Assembly (NCBI RefSeq): GCF_900128425.1
Contig: NZ_LT635782.1
Location: 1,673,777 to 1,737,776, forward strand
Direction of reading: 5' to 3'
Length of the DNA: 64,000 nt
From: Anaerococcus urinomassiliensis
Lineage (GTDB): Bacteria; Bacillota; Clostridia; Tissierellales; Peptoniphilaceae
A model generated the notes under the pieces. It was given only the letters and a program-made list of their open reading frames with translations. It made no database searches and was not told the DNA's origin. This document shows, one piece after another, positions 1 through 8,917 of this stretch. The position numbers were made by a program, and so were the translations under genes. How positions within the stretch are numbered: the first letter of the stretch is position 1; every line of letters starts with the position of its first letter.

Positions 1-1345
1 TCAGAAGCAATATTCTCATCAAGAGCAATTGAAAAATCTTGTAAATATGATTTAAGAATAAAATATTTACTAGATTCACAACAAGCACCTGACCATAGTA
101 CAATAAACAGATTTAGGCAAAAAATAGTAGAATTAGCACCAGATTTACTAAATCAAATGGTGCAAATACTAATAGAAGAAAAACAAATAGATCTATCAAG
201 TATATACATAGATGGAACAAAAATAGAAGCCTACGCCAATAGATATAGCTTTGTATGGAGAGGAAGCATAGAAAAGTGGCAAGAAAAACTAAGGATGAGA
301 ATAATAAAACACTTCAATTTAAACAAAGACCTAACTGCAAGCCAAGTATTAGAAGTAGTAAAAATAGTATTTAATCAAGTTAGTAAAGAATGCATAGAAA
401 AGAAAATCAACTTTGTATTTGGACAAGGCAAAAGAAAACATCAGCTTCAGCGTGAGTATGAAATGCTAAAAGATTGGAAAAGCAAACTAGAAACTTACCA
501 GAAACATCTAGAAATAATGGGCGATTACAGAAACTCCTACTCAAAAACAGACCATGATGCAACCTTTATGAGAATGAAAGAAGACCACATGAGAAATGGT
601 CAACTAAAGCCAGCATATAATGAACTAGCCCGTCCGGCTCGTGGAGGACCTAGCAAGTGCCTCAGGCTTCATCATAGGAGAAAATGTATCCCATCACCCA
701 TCTGATATGTATACGCTAAAACCATTCTTAACAAAACTACTAAAAAGTTACCCAAACAAACTAGACAAAGTAGTAGCAGATGCAGGATATGAAAGCGAAG
801 AAAACTATGTATATCTTGCAGAAAATAACTTAACATCCTACATAAAGCCATCAAACTATGAACAATCCAAAACACGAAAATATAAAAAAGAACAAGAATT
901 CAGGAAAAGCCTAGTCTATGATGAAAATCAAGACAAATACATATCAGAAGAAGGTAAAGAATTCATAAGATGCAATGACAGATATAGAAAAAGAAAAAAT
1001 GGATATGTAACAACCACAAAAGTCTACAGGTGTTTCCATTGGAACAAAGATGGACAAAAAACTAAAGGCATCTACATATCAGAAACATTCCAAAAATATA
1101 GGAAAGAATCATTAGAAAACATAATATCCGACCAAGGAATAGAAGAAAGACTAAACAGGTCTATTCAAGCTGAGGGAGCATTTTCTAAAATAAAATCAGG
1201 GCTAAACTACAACAGATTCCATCATAGAGGAAAAGCAAATATAATAAGTGAAATATGCCTTTTATCAATAGCGCTCAACTTAAATAAACTGGCATCCAAA
1301 ATAGAAAACAAAAACTTAGAAATCATAAAATACAAAGCTGCTTAA
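1..1345 (+). pseudogene. IS1182-type transposase, 5'-truncated by the window and frameshifted
   Basis: The reading frame is open from base 1 and runs to 705; the rest of the protein continues in another frame (about 641-1345). The first part has the DUF772-like start and the DDE-domain motif [15 protein letters not shown], typical of IS1182/IS5-like transposases. The second part has VVADAGYESEENY and ends with the EAFSKIKS-like block EGAFSKIKSGLNYNRFHHRG expected at the C-terminus. The frames are separated by a short GC-rich insertion between two CTAG copies (625-653). Removing 25 bases restores one continuous protein through [14 protein letters not shown]. The product is therefore a broken DNA transposase unless the ribosome shifts frame. 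The 5' end and left inverted repeat lie outside the window. Confidence 0.85.
625..653 (+). repeat. 25-bp GC-rich insertion in the transposase gene
   Basis: CTAG at 625-628 recurs at 650-653, exactly 25 bases later. The sequence between reads TAGCCCGTCCGGCTCGTGG then AGGAC. It closely matches the unit starting at 49592 (TAGCCCGCCGGCTCATGG then AGGCACT), which is itself followed 25 bases later by another TAGCCCG. The insertion changes the frame by +1 and is much richer in GC than the surrounding gene. What made it is not known from the sequence. Confidence 0.7.
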
Positions 1346-1472
1346 GAAAAAAACATTAATTTCATAAGCTCTATTAAGTGACCCTATTTTTAAGAAAAAT
1401 GTGGAAAAGTTCACTCATATCTTAAAAAACTCTATAAAAATTAATGGCTTGATACAGATATACAAGAATCAA

Positions 1473-1495
1473 AACTACCAGCTTAGCTGGTAGTT
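1473..1495 (-). repeat. Right-end hairpin of the IS200-type element
   Basis: A perfect inverted repeat, 10-bp arms AACTACCAGC and GCTGGTAGTT around TTA, about 100 bases past the tnpA stop. It is the likely TnpA recognition hairpin. Between it and the gene (1498-1596) lies a structured, comparatively GC-rich tract with GCGCC...GGCGC and ACTGCTTAAGCAGT. Confidence 0.65.
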
Positions 1496-1596
1496 TGCAC
1501 AGCGCCTATAAGGCGCGAATACCGGAACGCCCCTATTGGAGCTGTCGAATATTCCATCACATGCACCACTTTCCCAACTACTGCTTAAGCAGTTTT

Positions 1597-2067
1597 CTAT
1601 TTGTTTTTATTTACTGACTTTCCCGTAAACGGGTCATAGTATTCCTTTATACTTATTTGGTCTGTATAATAGTCTTCTTTTAATTGATTTTGTATATATT
1701 CTTTTATTTTCTTTTCATTTCTGCCTACTGTATCAACATAGTATCCTCTAAACCAAAAGTGTCTGTTTCCATATTTATATTTTAAGTTGGCATGTCTATC
1801 GAATATTATCAGTGAACTTTTTCCTTTTAAATATCCCATAATTTGTGATATTGAATATTTGGGTGGTATTTCTACCAGCATATGGACATGATCAGGACAC
1901 AGCTCTGCTTCTATTACTTTTTTTTCTTTTCTTGGACATAATTCTCGAAGTATGCTTCCTATATCTTTACTTAATTGCCTATATATTACTTGTCTTCTAT
2001 ATTTTGGTGCAAATACTATATGATATTTGCATCTCCGGCTTGTATGTGATAAAGTATTTTTATCCAC
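1597..2067 (-). CDS. tnpA: IS200-family Y1 transposase TnpA
   Basis: A 156-residue HUH/Y1 single-strand transposase, the usual length for the family. The HUH motif appears as HVHMLVEIPP, and the C-terminal helix YIQNQLKEDYY carries the candidate nucleophile tyrosine. The N-terminal YHIVFAPKYRRQ is also characteristic. The start is GTG at 2067, preceded by a strong ribosome-binding site (AAGGAGG, five bases upstream), and that site is locked in a stem-loop in the leader. The gene is intact, so the element may still be mobile. The identification is firm; activity is not shown. Confidence 0.93.
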   Translation of the reverse strand: MDKNTLSHTSRRCKYHIVFAPKYRRQVIYRQLSKDIGSILRELCPRKEKKVIEAELCPDHVHMLVEIPPKYSISQIMGYLKGKSSLIIFDRHANLKYKYGNRHFWFRGYYVDTVGRNEKKIKEYIQNQLKEDYYTDQISIKEYYDPFTGKSVNKNK

Positions 2068-2071
2068 GATT

Positions 2072-2123
2072 ACCTCCTTATTTAATTGTGCATGTGACTA
2101 TCACAATTATACTTTAAGGAGGT
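2072..2123 (-). promoter_or_regulatory. Leader stem-loop hiding the tnpA ribosome-binding site
   Basis: Two nested inverted repeats precede tnpA: ACCTCCTTA (2072-2080) with TAAGGAGGT (2115-2123), and TAATTGTG (2083-2090) with CACAATTA (2102-2109). In the mRNA the AAGGAGG ribosome-binding site pairs with an upstream CCTCCTT. This matches the known IS200 strategy of keeping transposase translation low. Confidence 0.8.
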
Positions 2124-2156
2124 TTTCTTGGTGCTTGAAGCTAAAGCTAAATGCCT

Positions 2157-2175
2157 CCACCTGCATAGCAGGTGG
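2157..2175 (-). repeat. Left-end hairpin of the IS200-type element
   Basis: A perfect 8-bp inverted repeat, CCACCTGC and GCAGGTGG around ATA, upstream of tnpA on its coding strand. It sits where the left-end recognition hairpin is expected. Confidence 0.65.
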
Positions 2176-2224
2176 TTTTTTGTTTCGCTCTCTTTCGTTC
2201 GCTCAACTCACTTAAGTGGACAGT

Positions 2225-2270
2225 AAAAAAAGTGATGAGCAGAATAGATTTACCTATTCTGCAACATCAC
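2225..2270 (-). terminator. Rho-independent terminator of the EamA/chromate operon
   Basis: On the minus strand a stem of GTGATG and CAGAATAG arms (2232-2270) ends in a run of seven T. It begins three bases past the stop codon of the EamA gene. Confidence 0.85.
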
Positions 2271-2272
2271 CT

Positions 2273-3199
2273 TTAATTCTTCCTATATTTTCTAATATCT
2301 ACATTCAAAACCAAAGAGCCTAAAATTACTAAGACCAATCCCAAAAATAAATTTCTTGTAAAAGATTCACCAAGAATTATTACTGAAAGTACCGATCCAA
2401 ATATTGGGATAAATAGCTTGTACATACCCATTTCATTAGCAGAGTGATATTTAAGAACTGTATTCCAAATCACATATGCCGTTGCCGAAATAAAGGCTCC
2501 GTATACTAATAAGAAAGCTGCTCTGGGGGTAAAGTCCAAGCCTTGAGGATAGAGGATTTTCCCTATGATGATTAGGGGTATGGACCCTATAATAAATTGG
2601 GATGCTGTAACCAAGTACTCATTTTGGTTCTTGCCATTTTTCCTTACATAAACCGAAGATAGGGCATTGAAAAACGTCGATAAGAGGATTAGTCCCTCAC
2701 CCATGGGGTTGAAATTTGTACCCATGTCTCTTATTCCACCATTTACAACAATTATCCCTAAAGTACCAAGGACTATGGCAAAAATAGTTTTGGGGTGAAC
2801 TTTTTCAGTGGGCAAAATCAGCAAAGAAATCAAAACTACCATAAAGGCGTTGGTTGATTGGATGATTGCCGCCTTGACCCCAGCTGTGTTTGATAGAGCG
2901 ATATAATATATGAGGTACTGGACAAAGGTCTGGGTTAAGGAAAGAGTTAAAATATACTTATAGCTTATATCCTCTTTTACTATTTTTTCTTTATTAAAAG
3001 CTTTCAAATAAACAAAGCCTAATACTCCAGCCAGGAAAAATCTAATTCCTGCAATGAAAAGTTGAGCTCCAGTATCTGCTCTACCAACTCCAAGTTCAAG
3101 GTAGGTTGTCTTTATAGTTGGAATAGCCGACCCCCACAAAAGCATGGATATGAGAGTTGCTATTATAGCGATTTTCTTATTTTTTAACATTTCTTCCAT
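2273..3199 (-). CDS. EamA/DMT-family membrane transporter
   Basis: A 308-residue protein with about ten hydrophobic segments in two EamA halves, the standard size for drug/metabolite transporters. The N-terminal segment contains the typical LLWGSAIPTIK and the second half ILGESFTRNLFLGLVLVILG. Such proteins export metabolites, amino acids or drugs across the cytoplasmic membrane; the substrate cannot be read from the sequence. It starts two bases after the stop of the upstream chromate-type subunit, so it is translated from the same mRNA. Two ATG codons lie close together (MEEMLKNK) and neither has a clear ribosome-binding site, which suggests translational coupling. Confidence 0.85.
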   Translation of the reverse strand: MEEMLKNKKIAIIATLISMLLWGSAIPTIKTTYLELGVGRADTGAQLFIAGIRFFLAGVLGFVYLKAFNKEKIVKEDISYKYILTLSLTQTFVQYLIYYIALSNTAGVKAAIIQSTNAFMVVLISLLILPTEKVHPKTIFAIVLGTLGIIVVNGGIRDMGTNFNPMGEGLILLSTFFNALSSVYVRKNGKNQNEYLVTASQFIIGSIPLIIIGKILYPQGLDFTPRAAFLLVYGAFISATAYVIWNTVLKYHSANEMGMYKLFIPIFGSVLSVIILGESFTRNLFLGLVLVILGSLVLNVDIRKYRKN

Positions 3200-3201
3200 T
3201 T

Positions 3202-3759
3202 CTAAAAAATTAATACCGATACCAAAAGATACAGTCCTCCACTAGCTAGCATTAGTTTGATAGGATCTATCTTTGTCTTTAGCATAAGGGCAAAAGCAAG
3301 GATGAAAATCCCTAGCATCAAGTAATCCATATTTGCAAATGCTACAAGCTCTTCTCCAAAAAATGCCGTCTTAAGTATTTGCACACCTGCTATCAGGATC
3401 ATAGATACTATGGCAGGTCTCAAAAAGTATAAAATATTTGACATCACATCTATGTTTTTATATTTCTTATAAAAATATGAGATTGTCCCTACAATTATAG
3501 CAGACGGCAATACACAACCAAGGGTCGCAGCCAAGGCTCCTGGAAAACCAGCAATCCTAGTACCTACAAAGGTTGCAGAATTTATAGCAATAGGTCCTGG
3601 AGTCATCTGACTAATTGTGATTAAGTCGTTGAATTCACCTAGACTTAGCCAGCTATTTAACTCAACCACTTCTTCTTGGATTACAGGCAAGGCTGCATAT
3701 CCACCGCCAAAAGAGAAGAGACCAATCTTTAAAAAGCTTATAAATAATTTAAGCAGCAT
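3202..3759 (-). CDS. Chromate transporter-type subunit (second of pair)
   Basis: A 185-residue CHR-domain membrane protein. It has the family signature FSFGGGYAALPVIQEEVV near the N-terminus and the TPGPIAINSATFVGTRIAG motif, then several hydrophobic helices. Short CHR proteins of this size work as pairs, each supplying half of the transporter. The start overlaps the end of the partner gene by 11 bases, supporting coupled translation. Members of this family move chromate or related oxyanions, but most such pairs in anaerobes have no proven substrate. The chrA label would be too specific here. Confidence 0.85.
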   Translation of the reverse strand: MLLKLFISFLKIGLFSFGGGYAALPVIQEEVVELNSWLSLGEFNDLITISQMTPGPIAINSATFVGTRIAGFPGALAATLGCVLPSAIIVGTISYFYKKYKNIDVMSNILYFLRPAIVSMILIAGVQILKTAFFGEELVAFANMDYLMLGIFILAFALMLKTKIDPIKLMLASGGLYLLVSVLIF

Positions 3760-4309
3760 GGTTCCTCCTTGCTAGAGTATAAATTACTCCAATTACTATA
3801 AGGCTCCCTATGATATAAATGACATTTACATCAAAGAAATATCCCAAGATAAAACTAATTAGCATAATTCCTATAACAAGAGGAGACTTCTCCTTTAGAA
3901 GGTCACGACCCATATCGATTACAACCTTGATAATCAAGGCTCCAACCCCTGCCTGCATACCCTTAAGGAAAAGTGCTATATATTTATTAGTAATAAAAGC
4001 CTGGTAGGCCAGTGAAATCAAACTTATTATTATAAGGGGAGGAATAATAGTACCAAGAATTGCCACAAACATACCAGCAAGACCCAAAGTTTCATAGCCT
4101 ACGACAACTGCCGCATTTACAGCAACAGCGCCAGGCGCAGATTGGGCAATAGCTGTCATATCAAGCATCTCATCTTTGGAAATCCAACCCAATTTTTCTA
4201 CAAATGTCTCTTTCATAAGAGACAAAATAACATAACCCCCACCAAAAGTGAAAGCTGAAAGATAGAGGGTGGATTTAAATAATTCCCATAATTTATTTTT
4301 TTCTTTCAT
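3749..4309 (-). CDS. Chromate transporter-type subunit (first of pair)
   Basis: A 186-residue homologue of the downstream subunit with the same two motifs: FTFGGGYVILSLMKE at the N-terminus and SAPGAVAVNAAVVVGYETLG. The two half-size subunits correspond to the N- and C-terminal halves of long chromate transporters. It is the first gene of the three-gene set ending at 2273. The upstream gap to transketolase (4310-4425) contains the transketolase terminator. The exchanged ion is unknown; chromate resistance is only the family name. Confidence 0.85.
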   Translation of the reverse strand: MKEKNKLWELFKSTLYLSAFTFGGGYVILSLMKETFVEKLGWISKDEMLDMTAIAQSAPGAVAVNAAVVVGYETLGLAGMFVAILGTIIPPLIIISLISLAYQAFITNKYIALFLKGMQAGVGALIIKVVIDMGRDLLKEKSPLVIGIMLISFILGYFFDVNVIYIIGSLIVIGVIYTLARRNHAA

Positions 4310-4376
4310 AACGCCTCATTTCTACTAAGTCTTACACAATTATGATACCATAAAACTTCTCCCAATTATATTTTGA

Positions 4377-4410
4377 TAAAAAACACCTCCAAAATTAACC
4401 TTTGGAGGTG
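4377..4410 (-). terminator. Rho-independent terminator of tkt
   Basis: CACCTCCAAA (4384-4393) pairs with TTTGGAGGTG (4401-4410). On the minus strand the stem is followed by a T-rich run, 16 bases past the transketolase stop. Confidence 0.9.
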
Positions 4411-4425
4411 AGATTTATAGGTGTT

Positions 4426-6417
4426 TTACTTGAAGAACTTTTGATTAATTTTTTCGGCAACTTTTTCAGGAGTAAAGCCAAATTCAGCTGTTACTTCTTC
4501 TCCTTTGCCTGATATACCAAAGCTATCTATGCCGATGTTTAGGCCGTCAGTGCCTGTCCATTCTGCCCAGCCGAAGGTTGATGCCATTTCTATGGATACT
4601 TTCTTAGCTTCTTTTGGTAGGACTTCTTCTTTGTAAGCTTCATCTTGTTCTCTGAATAGTTCCATACTTGGCATTGATACTACTCTTATCTTTTTGCCAT
4701 CGCTTTCAAGTTTTTCTTTTACTTTTAAGGCAAGGTCCACTTCTGAACCTGTTGCTATGAGTATTAGATCTGGAGCTTCAGAAGAGTCACTTATGATGTA
4801 GGCTCCCTTTTCAATACCTTCTATGTTTTCTGTTTCTTTTAGATTTGTAAGGTTTTGGCGGGTTAGAGCCATTACTACTGGTCTATCCTTGCTCTCAAGA
4901 GCTATCTTCCAAGCAAGTCTTGTTTCGTTTCCATCTGCTGGTCTTAGTGTGATGGTGTTTGGTATTGACCTAATCATTGCTAATTGTTCGATTGGTTGGT
5001 GGGTTGGTCCATCTTCTCCTACTGCTACAGAGTCGTGGGTCATAACATAGGTTAGTGGCAATTTTGATAATGCTGATAGTCTAATTGCTGGTTTCAAATA
5101 GTCGGTAAATACGAAAAATGTTGAAACATGATGCCATGTTCCACCGTGAGCTATGATACCATTTCCTATGGCTGCCATAGCAAATTCACGTACTCCGTAC
5201 CAAATGTTGCGTCCTTCTGGACTTTTGTCTGTGAATGCTACTGTGTCTTTGATATTTGTCTTGTTTGATGAGAATAGGTCAGCTGATCCACCCCAGAAGT
5301 TTGGTGTGATTTTTGCTAAATCTTGGATGATTTCACCATTTGATGCACGGCTTGCAAGGGCCTTATCGTCAGCGGAATATTTTTTGACTTCATCTATGAA
5401 GTTTTCTGGCAATTCTCTATTGATACCTGCCATTAGATTTTTGTAATCTTCTGGATATTTTTCTTGGTATTTCTTTAGTAATTCATCCCATTTTTGCATT
5501 GCTTCTTGGCCAGTTTTTCCTATGCCATCTGCAAAAGTTTGATAAATGTCATCTGGAACTGTAAAGTCATCTTCTGCCCAATCGTAGATTTCTTTGGCCT
5601 TGATGAAGTCTTCTTCACCTATTGGTGCACCGTGAACTTTGTTTGTTCCTTGGTTTGCTGAGCCGTAGCCAATGACTGTCTTGATTTCAATAATTGTTGG
5701 TCCATGATGATTAGCTTTTGCCTCATCAATAGCTTTGTAAATCTCTTCTAAATCTCTACCATTTTCTACACGTAGATAGTTCCAATGTAAAGCTTCTGCA
5801 CGTTTTTTCATATCATCAGAGAAAGATGTGCTTGTTGCCCCGTCTAGGCAAACATCATTTGAATCATATAAAAGTATTAATTTTGATAGATTCAAGTGTC
5901 CTGCCAAGCTCATTGCTTCGTAGGATATGCCTTCCATTAGGTCACCGTCACCACAAAGTGCGTAGGTGTAGTGGTCTATGATTTGGGCATCTTCTTTATT
6001 GTATAAGGCTTCTAGGTGTTTTTCTGCAATGGCAAGGCCTACAGCTTGGGCTATACCTTGACCAAGAGGGCCTGTTGTGACTTCAACTCCATCAATATGA
6101 CCACGTTCAGGATGTCCGGCAGTCTTTGCCTTAAGCTGTCTAAAGTCCTTGAGGTCATCAATACTTACATCATAGCCTGCAAGATGAAGCATAGAATATA
6201 GCATAGCAGATCCATGGCCAGCTGATAATACGAATCTGTCGCGATCAAACCATGTAGAATTCTTTGGATTGGCCTTCAAAAATTTATTCCATAAAACATA
6301 GGCCATTGGTGCTGCTCCCATAGGTAGACCAGGGTGACCACTGTTTGCTTTTTCAATTTGTGCAATGGAAAGTGCACGGATGGCACTTACCGCTCTATCA
6401 TCATTTTTATTAAACAT
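4426..6417 (-). CDS. tkt: Transketolase
   Basis: A 663-residue transketolase of normal length. It transfers two-carbon units between sugar phosphates in the non-oxidative pentose phosphate pathway, using thiamine diphosphate. Visible motifs are SGHPGLPMGAAPMAY near residue 26, the ThDP-binding GDGDLMEG at about 156-163, GPLGQGIAQAVG, and HDSVAVGEDGPTHQPIEQ in the pyrimidine-binding domain. The C-terminal domain has LIATGSEVDLAL. It is a single-gene unit with its own terminator. It supplies the step needed after xylulose 5-phosphate is made by the nearby xylose operon. Function is confident. Confidence 0.97.
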   Translation of the reverse strand: MFNKNDDRAVSAIRALSIAQIEKANSGHPGLPMGAAPMAYVLWNKFLKANPKNSTWFDRDRFVLSAGHGSAMLYSMLHLAGYDVSIDDLKDFRQLKAKTAGHPERGHIDGVEVTTGPLGQGIAQAVGLAIAEKHLEALYNKEDAQIIDHYTYALCGDGDLMEGISYEAMSLAGHLNLSKLILLYDSNDVCLDGATSTSFSDDMKKRAEALHWNYLRVENGRDLEEIYKAIDEAKANHHGPTIIEIKTVIGYGSANQGTNKVHGAPIGEEDFIKAKEIYDWAEDDFTVPDDIYQTFADGIGKTGQEAMQKWDELLKKYQEKYPEDYKNLMAGINRELPENFIDEVKKYSADDKALASRASNGEIIQDLAKITPNFWGGSADLFSSNKTNIKDTVAFTDKSPEGRNIWYGVREFAMAAIGNGIIAHGGTWHHVSTFFVFTDYLKPAIRLSALSKLPLTYVMTHDSVAVGEDGPTHQPIEQLAMIRSIPNTITLRPADGNETRLAWKIALESKDRPVVMALTRQNLTNLKETENIEGIEKGAYIISDSSEAPDLILIATGSEVDLALKVKEKLESDGKKIRVVSMPSMELFREQDEAYKEEVLPKEAKKVSIEMASTFGWAEWTGTDGLNIGIDSFGISGKGEEVTAEFGFTPEKVAEKINQKFFK

Positions 6418-6543
6418 GTAAACTCCTTACTAAAACTAAAAGTGTAACTAATATAATCATACCATAAATATTTTATTTTTGATAAGAGCAAATCGATAGC
6501 TTTTGTGATATACTAATAACATCTGACAAAAAAGGAGAATGTT

Positions 6544-7191
6544 ATGCCGCCTAAAACAAAAGATTTGCTCAAAAGAATCATAATATCTATTATTGGCACA
6601 TTTATGATTGCCGTAACTATTGGGATTATGCGAATCCTTGCCCTTGGGGTTGACCCATTTACATCATTTATCCTTGGTATATGCAATATGACCCATACTC
6701 CATTTAGAATCATCTATCCAATCATAAATGGACTAATACTAATCTTTATATTTTTCTTAAACAGGTCTATGATTGGTTGGGGAACTCTCATCAATTTGAT
6801 CCTAATAGGACCTGTAGCAGATTACTCTGCCAATGTTTTTGCGAATATATACACCAATCCTACATTCGCATCAAAGGTTGTAATACTAATCCTTGCTACC
6901 ATGGTAATGGCAATGAACGTTTCACTTTATGCAAGCACTGATATAGGTGTATCAGCATATGATTCCCTATTTATTACCATCAATAAAAGAAAACCAAATA
7001 TGAGCCTTGGCAAAGCAAGAATACTCACAGATACAATCAGTGTCATAGTTGGATTCATAGGCAAGGCTGCCCTTGGCATCGGAACCATACTAAATGTTCT
7101 AATCATGGGACCTTTGGTTGAATTCTTCACAAAAACTACAACCAAATCGATCTTAAAAGTCTTTGGTGTAAAGGCTGCCAATATAGAATAA
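6544..7191 (+). CDS. YczE/YitT-like integral membrane protein
   Basis: A 215-residue protein with five or six hydrophobic segments, resembling the YczE/YyaS group of membrane proteins of unknown function. Recognisable features are the early GIMRILALGVDPFTSF and later STDIGVSAYDSLF segments typical of this group. The start at 6544 has a good ribosome-binding site (AAAGGAG). The gene is monocistronic, with a terminator immediately after, and is divergent from transketolase and convergent with transaldolase. Its role is unknown; neighbours on both sides are pentose phosphate enzymes, but nothing in the protein ties it to them. Confidence 0.75.
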   Translation: MPPKTKDLLKRIIISIIGTFMIAVTIGIMRILALGVDPFTSFILGICNMTHTPFRIIYPIINGLILIFIFFLNRSMIGWGTLINLILIGPVADYSANVFANIYTNPTFASKVVILILATMVMAMNVSLYASTDIGVSAYDSLFITINKRKPNMSLGKARILTDTISVIVGFIGKAALGIGTILNVLIMGPLVEFFTKTTTKSILKVFGVKAANIE

Positions 7192-7218
7192 GGATGAGAG
7201 CAAGTCTCATCCTCTTTT
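7192..7218 (+). terminator. Terminator after the YczE-like gene
   Basis: GGATGAGA (7192-7199) pairs with TCTCATCC (7205-7212), followed by TCTTTT. It may also slow transcription arriving from the convergent transaldolase operon, but the minus-strand side lacks a T run. Confidence 0.8.
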
Positions 7219-7222
7219 GTTT

Positions 7223-7876
7223 CTATTTATTTCTAGCTTCAAATTTTTCCCAGTCTTTGACAAAGGCATCTATGCCTGCTGTGGTCAATGGATGAGTCCA
7301 CAATTTCTCAAATAATGAACCTGGAATAGTTGCTATGTGTGCACCTGCTAGAGCAGCTTCTTCTAGATGGTTGATGTGTCTAATACTTGCTGCGATTATT
7401 TCTGATTCGTAACCATATATATCGATTACATCACGAAGAGATGCAACAAGCTCTGCTCCGTTTTCTCCCATATCATCAATTCTTCCCATAAATGGAGAAA
7501 TATATGTTGCCCCTGCTTTCATAGCCATAATTCCTTGGGAAAGGGAAAATATCAATGTACAATTTGTCTTAATACCTTCCATTGATAGGGTGTGTATAGC
7601 CTTAAGACCATCCTCTGTCATAGGGATCTTTACAACTATATTCTCAGACCACTTAGCCAAATCACGAGCTTGGTCAACCATCCCTTCATAGTCATAGCAA
7701 GTAACTTCAGCAGAAACAGGTCCATCAACTATCTTTGAGATCTCGCTAACAACTTCCTTAAAATCTCTACCCTCTTTGTTAATCAAAGAAGGATTAGTAG
7801 TAACCCCATCACAAAGCCCCAGATCGTTAACTCTTTTGATTTCATCTACATTTGCAGTGTCCAAGAAAAACTTCAT
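7223..7876 (-). CDS. tal: Transaldolase (small, FSA/TalC type)
   Basis: A 217-residue single-domain transaldolase. The family Schiff-base lysine is K83 in VVKIPM; TTNPSLI at 26-32 and the TCTLIFS-like [10 protein letters not shown] block are also present. It exchanges three-carbon units between sedoheptulose 7-phosphate and glyceraldehyde 3-phosphate; close relatives act as fructose 6-phosphate aldolases. The start overlaps the aldose-epimerase stop by four bases (ATGA). It is the last gene of the xyloside run that begins at 18645 and links xylulose 5-phosphate to glycolysis together with tkt. Confidence 0.93.
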   Translation of the reverse strand: MKFFLDTANVDEIKRVNDLGLCDGVTTNPSLINKEGRDFKEVVSEISKIVDGPVSAEVTCYDYEGMVDQARDLAKWSENIVVKIPMTEDGLKAIHTLSMEGIKTNCTLIFSLSQGIMAMKAGATYISPFMGRIDDMGENGAELVASLRDVIDIYGYESEIIAASIRHINHLEEAALAGAHIATIPGSLFEKLWTHPLTTAGIDAFVKDWEKFEARNK

Positions 7877-8916
7877 TTTGCCTCCTTTGTATTTTCATTC
7901 CTTTTTGCCTTCACCTTATACACAGTTTTTGAATAGAACTCATTTCCCTTCTTAAGTATTATATTCCCAAAATCTTCGTGATTTATAGCATCTGGAAACA
8001 ATTGTGTTTCTAGCGCAATTCCTTGGTGTTTACAAAGATCCATTGAGGAATCCTCATTTATTTTATTTAGAGTATAAACTATTAAACAAGTCCTATCTGT
8101 ATTAATTTCTAGATTAATGTTTTTTGAAGGATTTTCTAAAATAACAGGATTGGTATTATCTAGTACATATATAGTATCCAAACCCTTATTTTTCAATACT
8201 TCAGGGTGATTGCTTTCAAATATTTTTTCCATCCTGACAGTTTTGTTAAAATATATATCTGTCCCTAGTGCTGATTGTCTTTTTCCATTTGGACTACTAT
8301 CATCATTTGTTTCTAATATTTCTGTGGAGGGTATTGTTAGATAGTGATTCGCAACAGATGATTTTTCTCCATTTAGATTAAAATAAACATGGTTAGTTGG
8401 ATTTACTATGGTGTCTTTGTTAGAATGTGCCCTATACTCAACAGTCCATTCGTTATCATTATTAAAGCTATGAATTACTTTGATTTCTAAATCACCTGGA
8501 TAATAATTGTCTTTCTCTTTGTCGAGCAAAGAGAATATCACCTTTATTGCCGAATCGCATTCTTTTATTTCATAAGACCAATTTCTTAAATCATAACCTG
8601 ATTTGCCACCGTGCAAGTGATTGTTAGCTTCGTTTGCATCTAGGATATAATCAGTATCATTTAAAGTAAATTTAGAATTTGTAATCCTACCTGCCACTCG
8701 ACCAATAGTTGCTCCAAAGTAATAGGACCTATTATTTATAAGTTGGTCAATGTTTTTATATGATAAAACAATATTACCAATAGATCTTATATTAAATTCA
8801 TTTATACGAGCCCCAAGGCTCCAAAATACAATTGAATTTCCAAGGTCATTTATAAGTTCAATTTCAGTTACAGGCTCTCCATTAAAAGTTCCTATATTTT
8901 TTTCTGTATATTTCAT
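7873..8916 (-). CDS. galM: Aldose 1-epimerase
   Basis: A 347-residue galactose-mutarotase-fold enzyme. It interconverts alpha and beta anomers of free aldoses in the cytoplasm. The substrate-binding NNHLHGG, the catalytic histidine in [10 protein letters not shown] and the catalytic glutamate in [12 protein letters not shown] are all present. It starts one base after the xylulokinase stop. In this operon it probably supplies the anomer of xylose that xylose isomerase uses, after alpha-xylosidases release the sugar. A role on glucose or galactose is equally possible from sequence alone. Confidence 0.9.
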   Translation of the reverse strand: MKYTEKNIGTFNGEPVTEIELINDLGNSIVFWSLGARINEFNIRSIGNIVLSYKNIDQLINNRSYYFGATIGRVAGRITNSKFTLNDTDYILDANEANNHLHGGKSGYDLRNWSYEIKECDSAIKVIFSLLDKEKDNYYPGDLEIKVIHSFNNDNEWTVEYRAHSNKDTIVNPTNHVYFNLNGEKSSVANHYLTIPSTEILETNDDSSPNGKRQSALGTDIYFNKTVRMEKIFESNHPEVLKNKGLDTIYVLDNTNPVILENPSKNINLEINTDRTCLIVYTLNKINEDSSMDLCKHQGIALETQLFPDAINHEDFGNIILKKGNEFYSKTVYKVKAKRNENTKEAK

Positions 8917-8917
8917 A

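Larger units (their letters stand above)
1473..2175 (-). mobile_element. IS200/IS605-type element carrying only tnpA
   Basis: A single Y1 transposase gene is bracketed by perfect subterminal hairpins. One is CCACCTGC-ATA-GCAGGTGG at 2157-2175, on the upstream side of tnpA. The other is AACTACCAGC-TTA-GCTGGTAGTT at 1473-1495, on the downstream side. Elements of this family have hairpins instead of inverted repeats and move as single strands, so the exact cleavage points cannot be set from one copy. The stated ends are the outer edges of the hairpins. No tnpB gene is present. Confidence 0.8.

Noticed and set aside
625..653. Programmed ribosomal frameshift in the IS1182 transposase
   Set aside because: There is no slippery heptamer at the junction, and the frames are separated by an extra GC-rich segment matching a repeat elsewhere; an insertion explains it better.
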